Shown piece after piece: positions 18,089-27,556 of a DNA stretch of 64,000 bases. A model generated the notes under the pieces. It saw only the letters and a list, made by a program, of their open reading frames with translations. It made no database searches and was not told the origin of the DNA. Source of the stretch: Rhodobacterales bacterium (GTDB lineage Bacteria; Pseudomonadota; Alphaproteobacteria; Rhodobacterales; Rhodobacteraceae). Where the stretch lies: positions 50,141 to 114,140 of the forward strand of contig PDRW01000023.1 of NCBI GenBank assembly GCA_002746935.1, written 5' to 3'. How positions within the stretch are numbered: the first letter of the stretch is position 1; each line of letters begins with the position of its first letter. A program made the position numbers and the translations under genes.

Positions 18089-19684
18089 ATGTGGGATTAC
18101 CTGAAACTGGTGCTTCTGGGAGCCGTTGCGGTTCTCATGCTGTACCTGGCGAATCATTCGCGTGACCTTGCCTACACGGTCGCAGCGCTGATTGGTCTCG
18201 TGAGCGCCGTCCTGGCGTTCGTTTTTTTCTTGCGCGGCATGGGGCATGCCAGGGAGCCGAAGACCGGCTATCTTGACGACCCGATCCGCATCGGCGCGAT
18301 CCTGACGGCTTTCTGGGGTGTGGTCGGCTTCCTTGTGGGAACCTTCATCGCCTTCCAGCTCGCCTTCCCGAGCCTCAACTTCGCCTGGGCCGATGGCTAC
18401 ATGAACTTCGGGCGCCTGCGGCCGCTGCATACCAGCGCGGTGATCTTCGCCTTCGGCGGCACCGGCCTCGTCACCACCTCGTTCTATGTGGTGCAGCGGA
18501 CTTCCGGCGCACGTCTTTGGAACGACAGCCTGGCCTGGTTCGTGTTCTGGGGCTACCAGATCGTCATCCTGCTGGCCGCGAGCGGCTACGTTCTCGGCGC
18601 CACCCAGAGCAAGGAATACGCCGAGTTCGAATGGTACGCCGACTGGTGGCTCACTGTCGTCTGGGTCGCCTATCTGCTGCTCTACATGGGCACGCTGATG
18701 AAGCGCAAGGAACCCCACATCTACGTGGCCAACTGGTTTTTCCTCGCCTTCATCATCACCGTCGCCATGCTGCATGTGGTCAACAACCTGTCGGTTCCGG
18801 TCAGCCTGTTCGGCTCCAAGTCGGTTCAGGTCTTTGCCGGTGTGCAGGACGCGATGACCCAATGGTGGTACGGGCATAACGCGGTGGGCTTCTTCCTGAC
18901 CGCGGGCTTCCTCGGCATGATGTACTATTTCGTGCCGAAACAGGCCGAACGCCCGGTCTATTCCTACAAGCTGTCGATCATCCACTTCTGGGCGCTGATC
19001 TTCCTTTACATCTGGGCCGGTCCGCACCATCTGCACTACACCGCGCTGCCGGACTGGGCCTCGACCCTCGGCATGGTGATGTCGATCATCCTGTGGATGC
19101 CCTCCTGGGGCGGCATGATCAACGGCCTGATGACGCTGTCGGGCGCCTGGGACAAGCTGCGCACCGACCCGATCATCCGCATGATGGTGGTCTCTGTCGG
19201 CTTCTACGGCATGTCCACCTTCGAAGGGCCGATGATGGCCATCCGGGCGGTGAACTCGCTCAGCCACTACACCGACTGGACCATCGGTCACGTGCACTCG
19301 GGTGCGCTCGGCTGGAACGGCATGATCACCTTCGGCGCGCTCTACTACATGTTCCCGCGGCTGTGGAACAAGACCGGGCTCTACTCGACCCGTCTCGTGG
19401 CCTGGCACTTCTGGCTCGCGACCATCGGCATCATCTTCTATGCCGCCTCGATGTGGGTCACCGGGATCATGGAAGGTCTGATGTGGCGTCAGTACGACGC
19501 CAACGGTTTCCTGGTGAACGCCTTTGCCGATACCGTGGCGGCAAAGTTCCCGATGTATGTGGTGCGCGGCACCGGCGGAGTCTTGTACCTGACCGGCGCG
19601 CTCATCATGTCCTACAACCTCTGGATGACCGTCAGGAAGGCCCCCGTCGCACGGGAAGTGTCTGCCGCGGCGCCGGCTGAATAA
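18089..19684 (+). CDS. ccoN: cbb3-type cytochrome c oxidase subunit I
   Basis: 531 aa from ATG 18089 ([11 protein letters not shown]), with AGGGA upstream; an ATG at 18071 would add six residues. The catalytic haem-copper subunit of the high-affinity proton-pumping oxidase. Many transmembrane helices carry the conserved His ligands (for example [41 protein letters not shown] and [15 protein letters not shown]). First gene of ccoNOQP behind a perfect FNR box. Confidence 0.95.
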   Translation: MWDYLKLVLLGAVAVLMLYLANHSRDLAYTVAALIGLVSAVLAFVFFLRGMGHAREPKTGYLDDPIRIGAILTAFWGVVGFLVGTFIAFQLAFPSLNFAWADGYMNFGRLRPLHTSAVIFAFGGTGLVTTSFYVVQRTSGARLWNDSLAWFVFWGYQIVILLAASGYVLGATQSKEYAEFEWYADWWLTVVWVAYLLLYMGTLMKRKEPHIYVANWFFLAFIITVAMLHVVNNLSVPVSLFGSKSVQVFAGVQDAMTQWWYGHNAVGFFLTAGFLGMMYYFVPKQAERPVYSYKLSIIHFWALIFLYIWAGPHHLHYTALPDWASTLGMVMSIILWMPSWGGMINGLMTLSGAWDKLRTDPIIRMMVVSVGFYGMSTFEGPMMAIRAVNSLSHYTDWTIGHVHSGALGWNGMITFGALYYMFPRLWNKTGLYSTRLVAWHFWLATIGIIFYAASMWVTGIMEGLMWRQYDANGFLVNAFADTVAAKFPMYVVRGTGGVLYLTGALIMSYNLWMTVRKAPVAREVSAAAPAE

Positions 19685-19698
19685 GGAGGGCCGGACAG

Positions 19699-20454
19699 AT
19701 GGCACTTATTGACAAACACGTCATCATCGAGAGGAACGTCACGCTTCTTCTGGTCCTGTCGCTCTTTGTGGTGAGCATCGGCGGCATCATCCAGATCGCG
19801 CCGCTGTTCTACCTCGAAAACACCATCGAGGACGTGGAGGGGGTACGCCCCTACTCCCCGCTGGAGCTTGCCGGCCGCAACATCTATGTGCGCGAAGGCT
19901 GCTACGTCTGCCATAGCCAGATGATCCGGCCGATGCGTGACGAGGTGGAGCGCTACGGGCACTACTCGCTGGCGGCGGAGTCGCAATACGACCATCCGTT
20001 CCAGTGGGGGTCGAAGCGGACCGGGCCCGACCTGGCCCGCGTCGGCGGTCGCTACTCTGACGACTGGCATGTCGACCATCTGATAGACCCGCAGTCCGTG
20101 GTGCCGGAATCGGTGATGCCGAAATACGCCTTCCTCATGGATCGCGAGATCACCCCGACCAGCGAAAACAGCTACATCGTCGACGCGATGAAAACCAACC
20201 GCTTTGTCGGCGTTCCCTACACCGACGAGCAGATCGCAACGGCCGAGGCCGATTTCTGGAGCCAGGCGGATCCGGAGGGCACGATATTCGAAGATGCCGA
20301 CCCGGATGCGGTTGTCGAGCGTTATCCGGGTGCCCAGACCCGGAACTTCGACGGGCAGCCGCAGGTAACCGAAATGGACGCGGTGATCGCCTATCTCCAG
20401 GTGCTCGGCACCATGGTGGATTTCGAGACCTTCACCCCCGACGCGAGCCGTTAA
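19699..20454 (+). CDS. ccoO: cbb3-type cytochrome c oxidase subunit II (monohaem cytochrome c)
   Basis: 251 aa. One N-terminal membrane anchor (about residues 14-35) followed by a periplasmic cytochrome domain with a single CYVCHSQ haem motif and the conserved [16 protein letters not shown] and [10 protein letters not shown] (distal Met). It passes electrons from CcoP to CcoN. AAGGAGG precedes the start; the gene lies 14 bp behind ccoN. Confidence 0.95.
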   Translation: MALIDKHVIIERNVTLLLVLSLFVVSIGGIIQIAPLFYLENTIEDVEGVRPYSPLELAGRNIYVREGCYVCHSQMIRPMRDEVERYGHYSLAAESQYDHPFQWGSKRTGPDLARVGGRYSDDWHVDHLIDPQSVVPESVMPKYAFLMDREITPTSENSYIVDAMKTNRFVGVPYTDEQIATAEADFWSQADPEGTIFEDADPDAVVERYPGAQTRNFDGQPQVTEMDAVIAYLQVLGTMVDFETFTPDASR

Positions 20455-20464
20455 GGAGGAAGTG

Positions 20465-20650
20465 ATGGAAGGACAGGACACCTACTCCGTTTTCCGCGCC
20501 TTCGCGGACAGCTGGGTGCTCCTCGCCATGTTCGTGTTTTTCATCGGTGTGATTGTCTGGGCGTTTCGCCCAGGCAGCCGCCGGGTTCACGAAGACATCG
20601 CGGGTATCCCATTCCGCCACGAAGACAAACCTGCCGGTGACCAGGATTGA
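20465..20650 (+). CDS. ccoQ: cbb3-type oxidase CcoQ/FixQ subunit
   Basis: 61 aa from ATG 20465, with GGAGG ten bases upstream. One membrane helix (VLLAMFVFFIGVIVWAF) followed by a short basic tail. This is the small non-catalytic subunit that stabilises the complex and, in Rhodobacter, takes part in oxygen signalling to the Prr system. Its stop is followed within 30 bp by ccoP. Confidence 0.9.
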   Translation: MEGQDTYSVFRAFADSWVLLAMFVFFIGVIVWAFRPGSRRVHEDIAGIPFRHEDKPAGDQD

Positions 20651-20679
20651 TCCTGGCGCTCAGCCAAGGAGGACCGGCT

Positions 20680-21573
20680 TTGAGCAACGACAAGAAAAAA
20701 GATAAGGTACAGACCACTGGCCATGAGTGGAATGGCATCCAGGAGTACAACAACCCGCTGCCGCGCTGGTGGCTGTGGATCTTTTATGCCACGGTGATCT
20801 GGGGTATCGGCTATTCCATCGCCTATCCGGCCTGGCCGCTGCTGAACAAGGCAACTCCCGGCCTGCTGGAATGGTCGACCCGGGCGAATGTCGCGGCCGA
20901 AATGGCCAGGTTCAAGGAGCGCAACGCCGCGATCAACGCCGAACTGGCGGCGGCCGATCTCACCACGATCGAGCCGGGCTCCGAACTCTACAGATACGCC
21001 ATGAACTACGGCAAGGCGACCTTCGCCACCTATTGCTCGCAATGCCATGGCTCGGGCGCGGCGGGGGCGCTCGGCTATCCGAACCTGCTCGACAACGACT
21101 GGCTCTGGGGCGGCGACATCGAGGAGATCGCCTATACGATCCGCCACGGTATCCGCAACACCGAGGACGAGGACAACGCTCGCTATGCGGCCATGCCTGC
21201 TTTCGGCGACGACTACCTCGAGCATTCCGACATCGAGGATGTGGTGGCTTATGTCCGCTCGCTTTCCGGCCTCGAATCCGAGCATGGCAATGTCGAGAAC
21301 GGTGCTGTGGTGTTTGCCGACAACTGTGCGGCCTGCCACATGGATGACGCCACCGGCGACGTTGCGACCGGTGCCCCCAACCTGAGCGACGCGATCTGGC
21401 TCTATGGCAACAAGGAAGAGCAGGTCACTCACAGCGTCGAGACCGGGCCGTTCGGCGTGATGCCGGCCTGGGGCATGAACCCGAGCTTTGCCGCCGGGGC
21501 TGACGCCGAGGGTGTGGCCGCGAAGATCAACGCGGTGGCGCTCTACGTCCACCAGCTCGGCGGCGGTCAGTAA
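20680..21573 (+). CDS. ccoP: cbb3-type cytochrome c oxidase subunit III (dihaem cytochrome c)
   Basis: 297 aa. No ATG is suitably placed; a TTG at 20680 with AAGGAGG seven bases upstream gives the standard N-terminus (LSNDKKKDK, then WNGIQEYNNPLPRWWLW). One membrane anchor at about residues 30-52, then two cytochrome c domains with CSQCHG and CAACHM. It accepts electrons from soluble or tethered cytochrome c. An inverted repeat follows the gene. Confidence 0.94.
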   Translation: MSNDKKKDKVQTTGHEWNGIQEYNNPLPRWWLWIFYATVIWGIGYSIAYPAWPLLNKATPGLLEWSTRANVAAEMARFKERNAAINAELAAADLTTIEPGSELYRYAMNYGKATFATYCSQCHGSGAAGALGYPNLLDNDWLWGGDIEEIAYTIRHGIRNTEDEDNARYAAMPAFGDDYLEHSDIEDVVAYVRSLSGLESEHGNVENGAVVFADNCAACHMDDATGDVATGAPNLSDAIWLYGNKEEQVTHSVETGPFGVMPAWGMNPSFAAGADAEGVAAKINAVALYVHQLGGGQ

Positions 21574-21592
21574 GCCGGCCAACACACTGGAC

Positions 21593-21614
21593 TTCCGGGG
21601 CGATATCCCCGGAA
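21593..21614 (+). terminator. Hairpin after ccoP
   Basis: Perfect 8-bp stem TTCCGGGG / CCCCGGAA around a six-base loop, 20 bp after the ccoP stop. There is no T run, so it may act as an mRNA-stabilising hairpin and not a true terminator; a stem followed by CTTTT comes about 60 bp later. Confidence 0.5.
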
Positions 21615-21671
21615 AGGCACCGATCCCTGATCCTGTTCGCGCGTTTCTCCGGGGTCGGTGCCGCAAATCCG

Positions 21672-21708
21672 CCAGGGGCCGGGGGCAACCCGCGGCCCTT
21701 TGGCTTTT
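21672..21708 (+). terminator. Probable rho-independent terminator after ccoP
   Basis: Arms CCAGGGGCCG (21672-21681) and CGGCCCTTTGG (21693-21703) pair with one bulge, and CTTTT follows directly. Position fits termination of the ccoNOQP transcript. Confidence 0.55.
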
Positions 21709-21879
21709 CCGGAAGCTGGCTCCGGGTCAGGCCGCAAAGGCCGGCAGCCGGTGCCGCTCCCCGTCGCCGCCAAAGCTTCGCCAATCCGGACCTCTTGCCC
21801 GCCCCGGCATGTCCGGTACAGCTGACGGGAGTGGATCTTGATCCCAGGATCCGCAAAGCATCAGCGTAGGGTCAAAGAC

Positions 21880-21922
21880 TTGTAGCCAAAAGGCACAATC
21901 AGAATTGGTCGTTTGACCATAT
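21880..21922. promoter_or_regulatory. Two-part motif also found upstream of the dynamin-like GTPase operon
   Basis: TTGTAGCCAAAA (21880-21891), 20 bases, then TTTGACCATAT (21912-21922). The same 12-mer and 11-mer occur at 36215-36226 and 36245-36255 with an 18-base gap. It lies about 210 bp upstream of ccoG. Meaning unknown; it could be a shared regulator site or a remnant of a dispersed repeat. Confidence 0.5.
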
Positions 21923-21979
21923 CGGTTGAGGCAGTTTGCCGCAGGGGTGAAAGGCAAAGCTGCCAGGTGGCGGGCAGAT

Positions 21980-21993
21980 TTAAGTCATATCAA
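21980..21993. promoter_or_regulatory. Weak FNR-like site upstream of ccoG
   Basis: TTAAGTCATATCAA has a perfect right half-site (ATCAA) but only three of five matches in the left half. Confidence 0.3.
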
Positions 21994-22060
21994 AGATTTA
22001 TGTTTGTTTTTCTTCGAAAACAGCGGTTTACAGAGACATTCCCTGTCAGTGATATAACGG

Positions 22061-22074
22061 TTGATCCATGTCAT
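22061..22074. promoter_or_regulatory. FNR-like site upstream of ccoG
   Basis: TTGATCCATGTCAT has a perfect left half-site and three of five matches in the right half of the FNR dyad, 61-74 bp upstream of the ccoG start. The homologous rdxB/ccoG operon is oxygen-regulated in Rhodobacter, which supports a functional site. Confidence 0.5.
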
Positions 22075-22134
22075 GGAGGTAGATAGAGGCCATACCTACA
22101 ACGGATTCCAACTGTAAGTGCAGGGATTCTCACC

Positions 22135-23559
22135 ATGGATGCCGACACCCCCGACGCCTCGGAACCGCTATACCAGAAGCGCGAACCGGTCTTCCCGCGC
22201 CGCGTGAAGGGGAGGTTCCGCTCGATCAAATGGTGGATCATGGGCATTGCGCTCAGCATCTACTACCTGACGCCCTGGATCCGCTGGGATCGGGGGCCCA
22301 ACCTGCCCGATCAGGCGGTGCTGATCGACCTTGCGGGGCGGCGGTTCTATTTCTTCTGGATCGAGATCTGGCCGCATGAATTCTATTTCATCGCGGGCCT
22401 TCTGATCATGGGAGGGCTCGGCCTTTTTCTGTTCACTTCGGCACTCGGCCGGGTCTGGTGCGGATACGCCTGCTGGCAGACCGTCTGGACCGATCTCTTC
22501 GTGGCGGTGGAACGCTGGATCGAAGGCGACCGCAATGCCCGCGTGCGCCTCTGGAAACAGCCGTGGAACGGTGAGAAAATCCGCAAATACGGCCTCAAGT
22601 GGCTGATCTGGCTCGCTATCGCCATGGCCACCGGCGGGGCATGGGTGTTCTACTTCGCCGACGCACCGACGCTGCTGAAGAACATGCTGACATTCCAGGC
22701 CCCCGCCGTGGCCTATGTCACCTTCACCATTCTTACGCTCACCACGTTTTTCTTCGGTGGCATTGCCCGCGAGCAGACCTGCATCTACGCCTGCCCCTGG
22801 CCGCGCATCCAGGCCTCGATGATCGACGAAGACACCATCACCATCGGTTATCGCGAGTGGCGCGGCGAGCCCCGCGGACGCGGCAAGAAACGCGACAATC
22901 TCGGTGACTGCATCGACTGCAATGCCTGCGTCAACGTCTGCCCGATGGGGATCGACATCCGTGACGGCCTGCAACTGGCCTGCATCACCTGCGGCCTTTG
23001 CATCGACGCCTGCAATGACATGATGGACAAGGTCGGCAAGCCCCGTGGGCTGATCGACTACATGGCGCTGAAGGACGAAGCCAATGAGCGCGCCGGCAAC
23101 CCGGTGACCCATGTCTACCGGCACATCTTCCGCCCGCGCACGATCCTTTACTTCACGCTCTGGTCAGGTGTCGGCATTGCGCTGCTGGTGCTGCTGTTCA
23201 TCCGCCCCGACATGGCGCTCACGCTGCGCCCCGAGCGCAATCCCGTCTATGTGATGCTCTCGGACGGCACGATCCGCAACACCTATGAGCTTGGCATCCG
23301 CAACAAGCACGGCGACACCCGTCCGTTCTACGTTGCGCTCAGCCCGGATTCTCCGTTCAAGGTTTCGCTTCAAGGCAGTGACAAAACCGTGGTAGAAGCG
23401 GCAGCGGATGCGGAAACGAAGGTGCGCCTCTACGTCACCGCAGAACCGGGGTCACCCGAAGCGCGGACCGATCGCACCCCGATCCGGATCTGGGTAACCG
23501 ATGGCGAAAGCGGCGAACGCGCGTCGAAGGATACCGTTTTCAACGGAACCGGCCAGTGA
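22135..23559 (+). CDS. ccoG: cbb3 oxidase assembly protein CcoG (RdxA/RdxB/FixG)
   Basis: 474 aa membrane iron-sulfur protein needed for copper delivery/reduction during cbb3 oxidase assembly. Several transmembrane helices in the first ~220 residues, including the conserved LGRVWCGYACWQTVW. Two ferredoxin-type 4Fe-4S motifs follow (CIDCNACVNVCPMG and CITCGLCIDACND), then one more helix and a C-terminal Ig-like FixG domain (about 360-474). First gene of ccoGHIS. Confidence 0.94.
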   Translation: MDADTPDASEPLYQKREPVFPRRVKGRFRSIKWWIMGIALSIYYLTPWIRWDRGPNLPDQAVLIDLAGRRFYFFWIEIWPHEFYFIAGLLIMGGLGLFLFTSALGRVWCGYACWQTVWTDLFVAVERWIEGDRNARVRLWKQPWNGEKIRKYGLKWLIWLAIAMATGGAWVFYFADAPTLLKNMLTFQAPAVAYVTFTILTLTTFFFGGIAREQTCIYACPWPRIQASMIDEDTITIGYREWRGEPRGRGKKRDNLGDCIDCNACVNVCPMGIDIRDGLQLACITCGLCIDACNDMMDKVGKPRGLIDYMALKDEANERAGNPVTHVYRHIFRPRTILYFTLWSGVGIALLVLLFIRPDMALTLRPERNPVYVMLSDGTIRNTYELGIRNKHGDTRPFYVALSPDSPFKVSLQGSDKTVVEAAADAETKVRLYVTAEPGSPEARTDRTPIRIWVTDGESGERASKDTVFNGTGQ

Positions 23560-23597
23560 TGGCCAGGGCGGGGGGTGCGGGATTGCAGTGAGGTTTC

Positions 23598-24092
23598 ATG
23601 GCTGAAGTCGACGAAACGACAGCTGACGGCGGCAAGCCCCTGACCGGGCGCAAGGTCTTCGCGATGTTCGCGGGGGCCTTTGCCGTTATTCTTGGGGTAA
23701 ACCTGATTCTGCTCTGGAAGGCCGTGGGAACCTTCCCGGGGCTTGAGGTGGAGAATTCCTATATCGCCAACCAGACCTTCGATGTCGAGCGCGCGGCGCA
23801 GGAGGCACTGGGCTGGGAAACCTCTGCCGAGGTGACCCGCGACAGTGTCTATCTTACCATCACCGGGCGGGACGGCAAACCCGCACCGGTGCAGGCGATC
23901 GAAGCCACCATCGGCCGCCCGACCCACCAGGGCGAGGACCAGGTGCTTGCCTTCCACCAGAACGAGTCCGGTGTGCAGGTGGCAAAGGTCGAACCGCTCG
24001 ACTCCGGCAACTGGGATCTGCGCCTCATGGCCGTGGCAATGGACGGCACGGCCTTCCGCCAGCGTCTTCAACTCTTCCTGCCGGACCGCTGA
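23598..24092 (+). CDS. ccoH: FixH/CcoH family protein
   Basis: 164 aa. One N-terminal membrane helix (FAMFAGAFAVILGVNLILLW) then a periplasmic domain with ENSYIANQTF, the FixH hallmark around the first strand. Required for cbb3 oxidase assembly/stability, together with the CcoI copper pump. It lies between ccoG and ccoI; its stop is 3 bp before ccoI. Confidence 0.9.
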   Translation: MAEVDETTADGGKPLTGRKVFAMFAGAFAVILGVNLILLWKAVGTFPGLEVENSYIANQTFDVERAAQEALGWETSAEVTRDSVYLTITGRDGKPAPVQAIEATIGRPTHQGEDQVLAFHQNESGVQVAKVEPLDSGNWDLRLMAVAMDGTAFRQRLQLFLPDR

Positions 24093-24095
24093 GCC

Positions 24096-26297
24096 ATGTC
24101 GGCCCCGGTTTCTGCCTGCCCCGCCTGCGATGCCGCACATCTCGCAAAGGATACCGCCGGCAAAGGGTATCACGGCAATGGCCAGGAAGCGCAGCGGATC
24201 ATGCTGTCGCTTCCCACGGCCTATTGCGCGGCCTGCATCGTCGGGGTGGAGGGGGCGCTCGAGCAGGTCGAGGGGGTGCGGTCAGCGCGGGTCAATCTGA
24301 CGCTCAAGCGCGCCACCGTCGAGGCCGATCCGGGCGTCGAAGCGCAGGCGCTCGCGGAATATCTTACCGGCATCGGCTATGAGGCTTATGAGCTTGATGC
24401 CGGTGTGCTGACGACGACGGCCACCGAAAGGGCCTCGCGCGAACTGTTGATGCGCCTTGGCGTGGCCGGGTTCGGCATGATGAACGTGATGCTGCTTTCC
24501 GTCGCGGTGTGGTCCGGCGCCTCTGACGCGACCCGGGATCTGTTCCACTGGGTCTCGGCGGCCATCTCGCTGCCGATCCTCGCGTTTTCGGCGCAGCCCT
24601 TCTTCCGCCACGCCTGGGAAGCACTGCGCGCCGGGCGGCTCAACATGGATGTGCCGATTTCTCTGGCGATCCTGCTGGCGGCGGGCATGTCGCTCTACGA
24701 AACCGCGATGTCGGGCCAGCACGCCTATTTCGACGCCGCGCTGTCGCTCACCTTCTTCCTGCTCGCCGGCCGCTACCTTGACCACCGCACCCGCGCCGTG
24801 GCCCGCTCGGCGGCGGAGGAACTGGCCGCGCTCGAAGTGCCGCGCGCCCACCGGCTGCACCCGGACGGCGGCGAGGAGGTGGTTTCGGTGGCCGATCTCG
24901 CGGTCGGCGACGTGGTGCGCGTGGTGCCGGGCGCCCGGGTGCCGGTGGACGGGACGGTCGAAGACGGCACCTCGGAGATCGACCGGTCTCTGCTGACCGG
25001 CGAGAGCCTGCCGGTGTTTGCCGGTCCCGGCGATTTCGTCCATGCGGGCGAGGTGAACCTTACCGGCCCGCTCGCCATCCGGGTTTCCGCCGCGGGCAAG
25101 GACAGTGCGCTTCACCGCATGGCCGACCTCGTGGCCATGGCCGAAACCAGCCGCAACAGATACACCTCGCTCGCCGACAAGGCGGCGAAGATCTACGCCC
25201 CGGCAGTGCATCTTCTGGCTTTTGCGGCGTTCTGCGTCTGGATGGTGATCTCCGGCTACGATGTGCGGCTGTCGCTCAATATCGCGGTGGCGGTGCTGAT
25301 CATTACCTGCCCCTGCGCGCTTGGCCTCGCGGTCCCCGCTGTCACCACCGCCGCTTCGGGGCGGCTGTTTAGCAAGGGCATGCTGCTGAAATCGGCCACC
25401 GCCACCGAGCGGCTGGCGCAGGTGAGCCATGTGGTGTTCGACAAGACCGGCACGCTCACCGAAGGCAAGCCGGTGCTCGACAACCTGGGCGACCATACCG
25501 ACGCCGATCTCGCCGTGGCCTTGGCGCTGGCTCAGGGTTCGTCGCACCCGCTGGCCCAGGCGATCGCCGTGGCGGCGGCTGAGGCGGGGCTGAGGCCTGC
25601 GGGTCTCTCCGATGTGCGCGAGACCCCGGGACACGGCATCGAGGCGCTCTGGGAGGGTCAGGAGGTCCGCCTCGGTCGTGCCGAATGGCTGGGCGCCCGC
25701 GGGCTTGACCGGACGGCGAGCTATCTCAAGGTCGGCAAGCGCCCGGCGGTGGCCTTCACCTTTACCGATGCGCTCCGCGACGGGGCCGCCGAAGCGGTGG
25801 CCAGGCTGAAGGCACAGGGCCTGAAGGTCACGCTGATTTCGGGTGATGCCCCGGCGGCGGTGCAGGACGTGGCCTTCCGCCTCGGCATCGAGGATTACCG
25901 TGCCGCCATGCTGCCGGCGGACAAGGTGGCCGCCATCGAGGCGCTCACGGGGGCCGGGGCGCATGTGCTGATGGTCGGCGACGGGCTGAACGACACCGCC
26001 GCGCTGGCGGCGGCCCATGTGTCGATCAGCCCGGCGACGGCGCTGGAAGCGACCCGTGTGGTCTCCGACATCGTGCTGCTCGGACGCTCGCTCGAACCCA
26101 TCGCCGGGGCCGTGGCGCTGTCGCGTTCGGCCACACGTCGGATCAAGCAGAACTTCGCCATTGCCGCTGGCTACAACGCGATTGCCATTCCGATTGCGCT
26201 GGCGGGGCTGGCGACCCCGCTTGCGGCGGCGCTGGCGATGTCGGCCTCGTCGATCACCGTTTCGCTCAACGCCCTGCGGCTGAAAGGGCTCAAATGA
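24096..26297 (+). CDS. ccoI: Copper-transporting P1B-type ATPase CcoI/FixI
   Basis: 733 aa. N-terminal Cys pair (CPAC) and one HMA metal-binding domain with CAAC at about residues 46-49. The transport core has the metal-site CPC in TCPCALGLAVPA, the phosphorylation site DKTGTLTEG and GDGLNDTAAL. CcoI exports Cu+ for insertion into the haem-copper centre of CcoN and is not a detoxification pump. Its stop overlaps the ccoS start by three bases. Confidence 0.94.
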   Translation: MSAPVSACPACDAAHLAKDTAGKGYHGNGQEAQRIMLSLPTAYCAACIVGVEGALEQVEGVRSARVNLTLKRATVEADPGVEAQALAEYLTGIGYEAYELDAGVLTTTATERASRELLMRLGVAGFGMMNVMLLSVAVWSGASDATRDLFHWVSAAISLPILAFSAQPFFRHAWEALRAGRLNMDVPISLAILLAAGMSLYETAMSGQHAYFDAALSLTFFLLAGRYLDHRTRAVARSAAEELAALEVPRAHRLHPDGGEEVVSVADLAVGDVVRVVPGARVPVDGTVEDGTSEIDRSLLTGESLPVFAGPGDFVHAGEVNLTGPLAIRVSAAGKDSALHRMADLVAMAETSRNRYTSLADKAAKIYAPAVHLLAFAAFCVWMVISGYDVRLSLNIAVAVLIITCPCALGLAVPAVTTAASGRLFSKGMLLKSATATERLAQVSHVVFDKTGTLTEGKPVLDNLGDHTDADLAVALALAQGSSHPLAQAIAVAAAEAGLRPAGLSDVRETPGHGIEALWEGQEVRLGRAEWLGARGLDRTASYLKVGKRPAVAFTFTDALRDGAAEAVARLKAQGLKVTLISGDAPAAVQDVAFRLGIEDYRAAMLPADKVAAIEALTGAGAHVLMVGDGLNDTAALAAAHVSISPATALEATRVVSDIVLLGRSLEPIAGAVALSRSATRRIKQNFAIAAGYNAIAIPIALAGLATPLAAALAMSASSITVSLNALRLKGLK

Positions 26298-26455
26298 ACA
26301 TTCTGGTCTTTCTGATCCCGGCGTCGCTGTTTCTTGGTGGCATCGGGCTTGTCTTCTTCTTCTGGTCGCTCAGAAGCCGGCAATATGACGATCCCGAAGG
26401 CGATGCGCAACGGATCCTCTCTGACCGCTGGGACGACGCGCCGCCGGAGGACTGA
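26294..26455 (+). CDS. ccoS: cbb3 oxidase maturation protein CcoS
   Basis: 53 aa; ATG at 26294 overlaps the TGA of ccoI. One membrane helix (about residues 3-24) followed by the family signature YDDPEGDAQRIL. CcoS is needed for cofactor insertion into cbb3 oxidase. Last gene of ccoGHIS. Confidence 0.93.
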   Translation: MNILVFLIPASLFLGGIGLVFFFWSLRSRQYDDPEGDAQRILSDRWDDAPPED

Positions 26456-26471
26456 CCCGGGGCACCGCGCC

Positions 26472-27095
26472 TCACACGATTTCCATGTCGCGGGCGATCA
26501 TCGCCGCATGGGTGCGGTTGCGCGCCCCCAGCTTGCGCACGATGGCCCGCACATGCATTTTCACCGTCACCTCGCGGATGCCGAAACGATGGGCGATCTC
26601 CTTGTTCTGAAGCCCGTCGCAGATGCCGCAAAGCACCTGGAGTTCCCGTTCGGTGAGCGAGGCCGCGGCGTCGAAGGGCACCGTGGCGACGTCATGGCCG
26701 ACAATCACGCAGCGCTGCCGGATTGCCAGCAGGCCGAGACTGGCGCGCAACGCTTCCGCGGTGAGCCCGGCAGGCAAGACGGCCGTGGCGCCGGCCGAGA
26801 GCATTCTCCGGGCGGTACCCGGGCCGGCAAGGCTGCAAACCAGCCCCAGGGGGCGTTCGCCCAGCAGCGAGCGTGCCAACTGCGTTCCGCGTGTGCCAGA
26901 GAGGCCGGGCATTTCATAGTCGAGCAGAACGATCAGACCGTCCACCCCGGCGACAGCCCGCAGCCGCGCGAGGGCCTCGGCGGGGTCGGCTACGGGTTCG
27001 GCTTCAATGCCGACCTCCTCCAGCAGGTTCATCAATACATTGGCCAGGCCCCTTCGGGCGGCCACCAACACTTTCAACTTTCGCTCCACAAACAT
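26472..27095 (-). CDS. LuxR/NarL-type regulator with degenerate receiver domain
   Basis: 207 aa from the ATG complementary to 27093-27095 (MFVERKLKVLVAARRG). The receiver-like domain (1-120) keeps an aspartate in VLLDYEMPGLSG but lacks the acidic pair normally following beta-1 (LVAARRG in place of a DD pair), so ordinary Mg-dependent phosphorylation is doubtful. The C-terminal LuxR HTH (about 140-200) is intact: LTERELQVL, NKEIAHRFGIREVTVKMHV. No sensor kinase is adjacent. It is convergent with ccoS (16 bp apart), so a role in respiratory control is possible but inferred from position only. Confidence 0.82.
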   Translation of the reverse strand: MFVERKLKVLVAARRGLANVLMNLLEEVGIEAEPVADPAEALARLRAVAGVDGLIVLLDYEMPGLSGTRGTQLARSLLGERPLGLVCSLAGPGTARRMLSAGATAVLPAGLTAEALRASLGLLAIRQRCVIVGHDVATVPFDAAASLTERELQVLCGICDGLQNKEIAHRFGIREVTVKMHVRAIVRKLGARNRTHAAMIARDMEIV

Positions 27096-27556
27096 GGGTC
27101 CGGTCGTTACACGTCGACCGCGGGTGTTTTGCTTTGACAAAAAAACCACAGAGGAGGACACCTATCAAAAGGGATAGGCTAGTGTTCTCATTTTGCAAAC
27201 AAACGCTTAGCTGTGGCTGTTTCGGTGCAGAAAGGTTGGATATTGGTGCAGGATGCAAGATTTTTGCACATTTCAATAAGCGACTCACTTAGCCAATCGG
27301 CAATCCTTGGCCGGCATCTGACCAGGGGAGCAGCGGAATCGCGCCAGCAGGGAGGCCGCTCCGAAACGGCTTTCCGAACGGATCCCGGCAGCCGGTCCCT
27401 GTGCACGGCCTGCGCGCGCCCGTCCGTTCCGCCGGAATGCCCGCCCAGGTCGGTTTTCGCCCCCGGATGACCGCGATTGCGGCACAGAACTGCCCTGTTC
27501 ATTGTTAAAACCTTAGGGGCACCGTTCACGGGCAGTTGACGTTACCGGAGGTTCTC
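27096..27556. other. Divergent intergenic region (461 bp)
   Basis: No gene seen. The part next to the regulator is AT-rich and contains a CCTATC / GATAGG inverted repeat (listed separately). Nearer the periplasmic-protein gene, CCGGAGG at 27545-27551 is its ribosome binding site. Confidence 0.5.
27161..27178. promoter_or_regulatory. Inverted repeat upstream of the LuxR-type regulator
   Basis: CCTATC, six bases, GATAGG: a perfect 6-bp dyad about 66-83 bp upstream of the regulator start. A candidate operator, possibly autoregulatory; no known consensus matched. Confidence 0.3.

Larger units (their letters stand above)
21574..22134. other. Intergenic region ccoP-ccoG (561 bp)
   Basis: No gene seen. 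It contains two hairpins just after ccoP, a two-part motif shared with the promoter region of the GTPase island (21880-21922), and two FNR-like sites nearer ccoG. Composition becomes AT-richer over the last ~150 bp, as expected for a promoter. The separate control suggests ccoGHIS is transcribed independently of ccoNOQP. Confidence 0.6.
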
